Assembly: GCA_034667545.1 (NCBI GenBank)
Contig: JAXDJR010000048.1
Coordinates: 1 to 9,043, forward strand
DNA from: DATAPE01 sp034667545
GTDB lineage: Bacteria; Actinomycetota; CADDZG01; WHSQ01
Length of the DNA: 9,043 nucleotides
Reading direction: 5' to 3'
Shown one piece after another: positions 5,879 to 9,043 of the stretch. The notes beneath the pieces are model-generated. The model saw only the letters and a list, made by a program, of their open reading frames with translations. It did not search any database and had not been told where the DNA came from. The translations under genes were made by a program, and so were the position numbers. The stretch's first letter is position 1. The number at the start of each line of letters is the position of its first letter.

Positions 5879-6772
5879 GTGCGGTCCTCGCTTCGATTCC
5901 ACACCCCGATCGATCTGCGCCTGACGCTTGGTCCGCTGCTGCGCGGACGCGGGGACCTGACGATGCAGTTCGAAGGCGGCGCCGTTCGGCGCGCCATGCG
6001 CACTCCCCAGGGGCCGGCGCAGGTGCGGCTGCAACCTGTCGGCAACACGATCGAAGCTGACGTATGGGGGCCGGGCGCGCGCTGGACGTTGGACGCGTTA
6101 CCGGATCTTCTGGGAGCCGGCGATGACCCAGAGTCATTCCGGCCCCATCACCGCGTGGTTCACGAGCTGCACCGTCGCGCACGCGGCATGCGGTTGACCC
6201 GCTGTCCGACTGTGTGCGACATCCTGGTGCCGACGATCCTCGAACAGAAGGTTACGACGATCGAAGCGTGCCGCGCTTATCGGGCCGTCGTGATGGCTCT
6301 GGGCGAGCCCGCCCCTGGTCCCCCCGGGCTACACCTGCCTCCCACCGCTCACACTTTGGCAGTTACCCCGTATTTCGAATGGCACCGTTTCGGCGTCGAG
6401 CGTCGCCGCGCCGAGATGATCCGCGGCGCTTGCGGAAGGGCCCAAGCCCTCGAACGCCTTGTTGCCCTGTCCCCCGCGGAGGCTCAGCGCCGCTTGATGT
6501 CGCTGCCCGGAGTAGGGCCCTGGACTGCCGCCGAAGTAGGGCGGATCGCTCTCGGCGACCGGGACGCTGTGAGGGTGGGCGACTTTCATCTTCCGCATCT
6601 CGTTTCCTGGGTCCTCGCCGGCGAGCCTCGGTCGGACGACGCCCGCATGATGCAACTGTTGGAGCCTTATCGGGGCGAGCGCGCCCGCGCGGTGCGTTTG
6701 ATCGAACTGTCCGGACTGCGCCCTTCCCGGCGGGCACCCCGCCAGCGCCTTCGATCGATAGCGCGCCTGTAG
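5879..6772 (+). CDS. DNA-3-methyladenine glycosylase 2 family protein (HhH-GPD, AlkA-like)
   Basis: A 297-residue DNA base-excision glycosylase that removes alkylated (or otherwise damaged) bases by cutting the N-glycosidic bond. The N-terminal 90 residues form the AlkA-like TATA-fold region (PIDLRLTLGPLLRGRGD, then GPGARWTLD). DILVPTILEQKVTTIEA (114-130) opens the helical domain. The helix-hairpin-helix is at about 205-220 with LPGVGPWTAAEVG, and D235 in VGDFHLPH is the expected catalytic aspartate of the HhH-GPD superfamily. The C-terminus ends RSIARL, as in actinobacterial relatives. No iron-sulphur cysteine loop follows, which argues against an EndoIII/MutY type. GTG 5879 comes ten bases after an in-frame stop at 5867, so no earlier start is possible; no Shine-Dalgarno is seen. 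The methyladenine preference is a family inference. Confidence 0.9.
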   Translation: MRSSLRFHTPIDLRLTLGPLLRGRGDLTMQFEGGAVRRAMRTPQGPAQVRLQPVGNTIEADVWGPGARWTLDALPDLLGAGDDPESFRPHHRVVHELHRRARGMRLTRCPTVCDILVPTILEQKVTTIEACRAYRAVVMALGEPAPGPPGLHLPPTAHTLAVTPYFEWHRFGVERRRAEMIRGACGRAQALERLVALSPAEAQRRLMSLPGVGPWTAAEVGRIALGDRDAVRVGDFHLPHLVSWVLAGEPRSDDARMMQLLEPYRGERARAVRLIELSGLRPSRRAPRQRLRSIARL

Positions 6773-6788
6773 CCTTTCTTAGCCGCTG

Positions 6789-6819
6789 GAGTGCCTGGCA
6801 AGGGGCCATGCACTGGCCG
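6789..6819 (+). repeat. Imperfect direct repeat, copy 1
   Basis: GAGTGCCTGGCAAG, three variable bases, CCAT, four variable bases, TGGCCG. The core contains the small palindrome TGCC-T-GGCA, and GGCCA-N5-TGGCC (6804-6818) is a second dyad. It lies just behind the glycosylase stop codon. The matching copy starts 74 bp downstream. Confidence 0.6.
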
Positions 6820-6862
6820 CCGGGCGCTCGAAGTCGCGTCCGTAGCAATTCCTCCCCCGTTA

Positions 6863-6895
6863 GAGTGCCTGGCAAGTGACCATCAGACATGGCCG
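6863..6895 (+). repeat. Imperfect direct repeat, copy 2
   Basis: The same order as copy 1: an identical GAGTGCCTGGCAAG, three variable bases, CCAT, six variable bases and TGGCCG. The start-to-start distance is 74 bp, close to seven helical turns, so proteins bound to both copies would face the same side of the DNA. The 6773-7017 gap that holds both shows no credible gene. Confidence 0.6.
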
Positions 6896-6973
6896 GACCC
6901 CCATCACTGGAAGAAAGAGGACCGTCGCCCGCGTGCGCATCCTGACCGGACCGCCCGATCGCTCCCCAGAACC

Positions 6974-6979
6974 TATATT
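6974..6979 (+). promoter_or_regulatory. Possible -10 box upstream of polyprenyl synthase
   Basis: TATATT stands out as AT-rich in a GC-rich gap, 38 bases before the ATG at 7018, and fits the actinobacterial TAnnnT -10 pattern. No convincing -35 hexamer is seen at 16-19 bases upstream, so the call is tentative. Confidence 0.3.
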
Positions 6980-7017
6980 GCGAATTCCTGCCTTGTCGGC
7001 GCAGATGGATCACCGCC

Positions 7018-8025
7018 ATGCCTGCTGAGGCGCTAGTGGATCCTGCTGGAGAGAGCTGGCTCGTAGAAGACATGCTGCGCGTGGAGGACGTCATGGTCCG
7101 GGCCGCCGGAGGGTCGCGCCACACGCTTGTCAGCGAAGCCTCCCTGTATCTGCTCAAAGCCGGCGGCAAGAGGCTGCGGCCTGCTCTCGTCATGATCTCT
7201 TCGCGATCTGGGCAAGCGGGCCGCCGGGAAAGTGACCTTGCCGCGGCCGCCCTCGAGTTGGTGCATCTCGCCACCCTGTACCACGATGACGTGATCGACG
7301 GAACCGCCACGAGACGCGGCGTAGCCACCACTCATTCGAGATGGGATACCGATATCGCGGTGCTGGCGGGCGACTACCTTTTCGCATGCGGTTCCTCACT
7401 GGGCGCAACCGCGGCCGGCGAAGTCCCCTTGATCCTTGCAAATGCGATCTCCGAGGTGTGCGAGGGCCAGATCGTGGAAACGACTGCGGTCGGCGATCCG
7501 GGGCGAAGCATCGATGAATACATCGGAGTGATATCGATGAAGTCGGCAGCGCTCTTCCGCACCGCCTGCGAGCTCGGCGCGGCAACCTCCGGCGCTACCG
7601 GCGAGGATCGGGGCCAATTGGTTACCTACGGAGAGAGCCTTGGGCTCGCGTTCCAGATCGTGGACGACCTTCTAGACCTGGTAGGAGATGAAGCGGCTAC
7701 CGGAAAGATCCCTGGAACCGATCTGCGCGCCGGAGTTTTCACGGCTCCCGTATTGCTGGCCTGTCAGCGCGATCCGAAGCTCAAGGACAAGCTTTCCGAA
7801 GGAACCGGCGACCTCGACGAGATCTTGCCCACGCTCTGGTCGACGGGAGCGATAGCCGACGGCTTCGCCATGGCTGTCTCCTACGCCGACCGAGGAAGAA
7901 AGGCGCTGGAGGCTCTGGCCCCGGCAGGTTACCGGGACGTCTTGGCGACAATCATGGACGGTGTCCTGGCTCAGGTCGATGTCACCCAAGATGCCGCCGG
8001 CCGGAACGTCAAGCTCGTACCATGA
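7018..8025 (+). CDS. Long-chain all-trans polyprenyl diphosphate synthase
   Basis: A 335-residue trans-prenyltransferase that adds isopentenyl diphosphate units to an allylic primer to make a long prenyl chain, probably the menaquinone side chain. GGKRLRP (49-55) binds substrate. The first aspartate-rich motif is DDVID (90-94) in LYHDDVIDGTATRRG, and the second is DDLLD (216-220) in FQIVDDLLDLVGD. K177 and the GTDLRAGVFTAPVL stretch (233-246) are also family-typical. The residues five and four places before the first motif are A85 and T86, small side chains that in this family usually go with long products (C30 and above) rather than C15 or C20; exact length is not deducible. GGAT seven bases before the ATG is a weak ribosome site. 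The YjbQ gene starts seven bases after the stop, so the two form a tight unit. Length is normal. Confidence 0.93.
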   Translation: MPAEALVDPAGESWLVEDMLRVEDVMVRAAGGSRHTLVSEASLYLLKAGGKRLRPALVMISSRSGQAGRRESDLAAAALELVHLATLYHDDVIDGTATRRGVATTHSRWDTDIAVLAGDYLFACGSSLGATAAGEVPLILANAISEVCEGQIVETTAVGDPGRSIDEYIGVISMKSAALFRTACELGAATSGATGEDRGQLVTYGESLGLAFQIVDDLLDLVGDEAATGKIPGTDLRAGVFTAPVLLACQRDPKLKDKLSEGTGDLDEILPTLWSTGAIADGFAMAVSYADRGRKALEALAPAGYRDVLATIMDGVLAQVDVTQDAAGRNVKLVP

Positions 8026-8032
8026 TGCCTCG

Positions 8033-8482
8033 ATGAGACTCGAGAATCTGTCGATCGAGGTCCGCTGCGACCGCCGGCTTGGCTTCGTTGACGTTACCGA
8101 CGAGCTGAGGCGCGCGGTCAAGGATTCCGGCATCACTCGCGGGATCGCAGTGGCCTATTGCAGCCACACAACATGCGCACTGATCATTAACGAATGGGAG
8201 GACGGTGTCCTCGAAGATCTTTGCAACCGCATCGAGTCACTCGTGCCGGGAAACGTCTACTACGCCCACGACGACCTAGGGCGGCGCACACAGAACCTCC
8301 AGGACGTCGACGAGCCAAAGAACGGGCAAGCCCATGTCATCCAGATGATCGTAGGAGGCGCGTCACACGTGATCCCGGTCGAGGCTGGTGAACCGATCCT
8401 GGGCCGGTGGCAGCGACTGTTCTTGCTCGAGCTCGATCACCCTCGGGAACGCAAGATCGTGTTCTCCGTGTTTGGGGACTGA
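8033..8482 (+). CDS. YjbQ/UPF0047 family protein (secondary thiamine-phosphate synthase-like)
   Basis: A complete 149-residue single-domain protein of the YjbQ family, a trimeric fold whose members show weak thiamine-phosphate synthase activity but whose main role is unsettled. The family signature is present as YCSHTTCALIINEWEDG (42-58), with H45, T46, T47, N53 and E54. QAHVIQMIVGGASHVIPVE (99-117) carries the second conserved His, and LGRWQRLFLLELD (123-135) is the typical final strand region. The NEWEDG variant and the YYAHDDLGRRTQN stretch (76-88) mark a distinct subgroup from the commoner NExADPDV type. ATG 8033 lies seven bases after the polyprenyl synthase stop. No ribosome site is visible, so translation is probably coupled. 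The frame is open back to 7961, but inside the upstream gene. It converges on the flippase-like gene with seven bases between stops. Confidence 0.9.
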   Translation: MRLENLSIEVRCDRRLGFVDVTDELRRAVKDSGITRGIAVAYCSHTTCALIINEWEDGVLEDLCNRIESLVPGNVYYAHDDLGRRTQNLQDVDEPKNGQAHVIQMIVGGASHVIPVEAGEPILGRWQRLFLLELDHPRERKIVFSVFGD

Positions 8483-8489
8483 CGGGTTC

Positions 8490-9043
8490 TTAGACAGCGT
8501 CCCCGCTGGTCTGCCCGACCTTTATGCCGTGGCGCGCGGCCCAAGTACGCGCGTCCTCAGCTTCCTCGCACCCCTCTTCCGCAAGGCGGCGCAATTCTTC
8601 CTTGGTCTTCGTGGGTGCTCCCGGAGCAACCCGCAGCGATATGGACGCGAGGCCCCCGAGGGGGATCGGAAGCCAGAAGTTCACGAGCCTGTAACCGATA
8701 ACGCCCAGGATCGCGACGCCGCGTGGCGACCCGAACCCCACCAGGCTAGAGGTGAGCACGGCTTCAACGACGCCCAGTCCACCGGGCGTGATGGGGATCG
8801 CGGCGAGGACGTTGGCCAACCCATAGGAAACGATCAATCCATCTATGCCTACCCGGTAGCCGAACGCTGCGAGAAACACCCACAGCGATGCCGCGTCCAA
8901 AAGCCAGTTAGCGGTCGCCCACAGGATGGCTCGCCGCACGAGGGCGCGGTCGGACATCAAGGCATCCACGCGCTGGGCGAGGCGGTGCACCACACCATCG
9001 ACGGTGTTCCCGTCCAAGAACGGCATCCGGTGCACGATGGCAC
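8490..9043 (-). CDS. Flippase-like membrane protein (YbhN / LPG-synthase TM family), C-terminal part
   Basis: The 3' portion, about 184 codons, of an integral membrane protein of the lysylphosphatidylglycerol-synthase transmembrane (UPF0104/YbhN) family. The frame remains open at the right edge, so the N-terminal helices are missing; full members usually have about 300-350 residues. Visible hydrophobic segments are RRAILWATANWLLDAASLWV, GLIVSYGLANVLAAIPI and GVAILGVIGYRLVNFWLPI. The family signature PITPGGLGVVEAVL and the late YRLVNFWLPIPLGGLA are both present. A charged cytoplasmic tail of about 45 residues follows (KTKEELRRLAEEGCEEAED), with helix-forming heptad-like spacing. Members are linked to lipid or polyprenyl-linked substrate translocation; no lysyltransferase domain follows, so it is not a full MprF. 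The substrate is unknown. Confidence 0.87.
   Translation of the reverse strand, partial: AIVHRMPFLDGNTVDGVVHRLAQRVDALMSDRALVRRAILWATANWLLDAASLWVFLAAFGYRVGIDGLIVSYGLANVLAAIPITPGGLGVVEAVLTSSLVGFGSPRGVAILGVIGYRLVNFWLPIPLGGLASISLRVAPGAPTKTKEELRRLAEEGCEEAEDARTWAARHGIKVGQTSGDAV

Noticed and set aside
6863..6876. GAGTGC core as a heat-shock CIRCE element
   Set aside because: The TTAGCACTC-N9-GAGTGCTAA pairing is absent; only the GAGTGC part is shared.
6791..7036. 81-codon plus-strand frame in the gap before the polyprenyl synthase
   Set aside because: It begins inside repeat copy 1, has no ribosome site, overlaps the next gene's start and looks like translated non-coding sequence.
6363..7331. 322-codon open frame on the minus strand
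   Set aside because: It spans the 3' half of the glycosylase, the repeat region and the start of the polyprenyl synthase in antisense. Its composition is Arg/Ser/Pro-rich, as in GC-rich shadow frames.

Overview
The window looks like ordinary core chromosome from a GC-rich actinobacterium (Actinomycetota). The evidence is a maltokinase-glgB pair of the GlgE alpha-glucan pathway, several families that I recognise mainly from actinobacterial genomes (an 85-aa CxxC/HxHxxC protein, a single-pass membrane protein with a YRAAH/VHYR core, an AlkA-like glycosylase), and frequent GTG and TTG starts. The exact lineage cannot be fixed by eye. An uncultured or little-studied group is possible, because several proteins depart from familiar consensus motifs. 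I found no mobile element, phage gene, CRISPR array, tRNA or rRNA.

Layout. Positions 1-2405 (+) hold the 3' end of a maltokinase gene running into glgB, so the left edge lies inside an alpha-glucan biosynthesis operon. Positions 2480-3443 (-) hold two small membrane-protein genes read toward glgB. A 154-bp divergent promoter region (3444-3597) follows. Positions 3598-4720 (+) hold a small predicted zinc-binding protein and an EamA/DMT-type transporter. Positions 4736-5707 (-) hold an acyl-lipid/acyl-CoA desaturase. Positions 5879-6772 (+) hold an HhH-GPD DNA glycosylase that shares a 171-bp divergent intergenic region with the desaturase. Positions 6773-7017 are non-coding and carry a pair of imperfect ~32-bp repeats. 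Positions 7018-8482 (+) hold a long-chain polyprenyl diphosphate synthase followed closely by a YjbQ/UPF0047 protein. Positions 8490-9043 (-) hold the 3' part of a flippase-like (YbhN/LPG-synthase-TM) membrane protein cut by the window edge.

Function. Maltokinase makes maltose 1-phosphate, GlgE (probably just outside the window) polymerises it, and GlgB branches the glucan. The rest are housekeeping and envelope functions: membrane fluidity (desaturase), isoprenoid quinone side chain or carrier lipid (polyprenyl synthase), possible lipid translocation (flippase-like protein), alkylation repair (glycosylase) and metabolite export (DMT transporter). Three convergent gene pairs end within 7-74 bp of each other.

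I do not see a previously undescribed multi-gene system. The points most worth a second look are a GlgB that lacks the usual GDFN-x-W signature of its N-terminal CBM48 module, the repeat pair upstream of the polyprenyl synthase, a strong hairpin next to an ideal Shine-Dalgarno and GTG start in front of a 62-aa membrane protein, and two small uncharacterised families.
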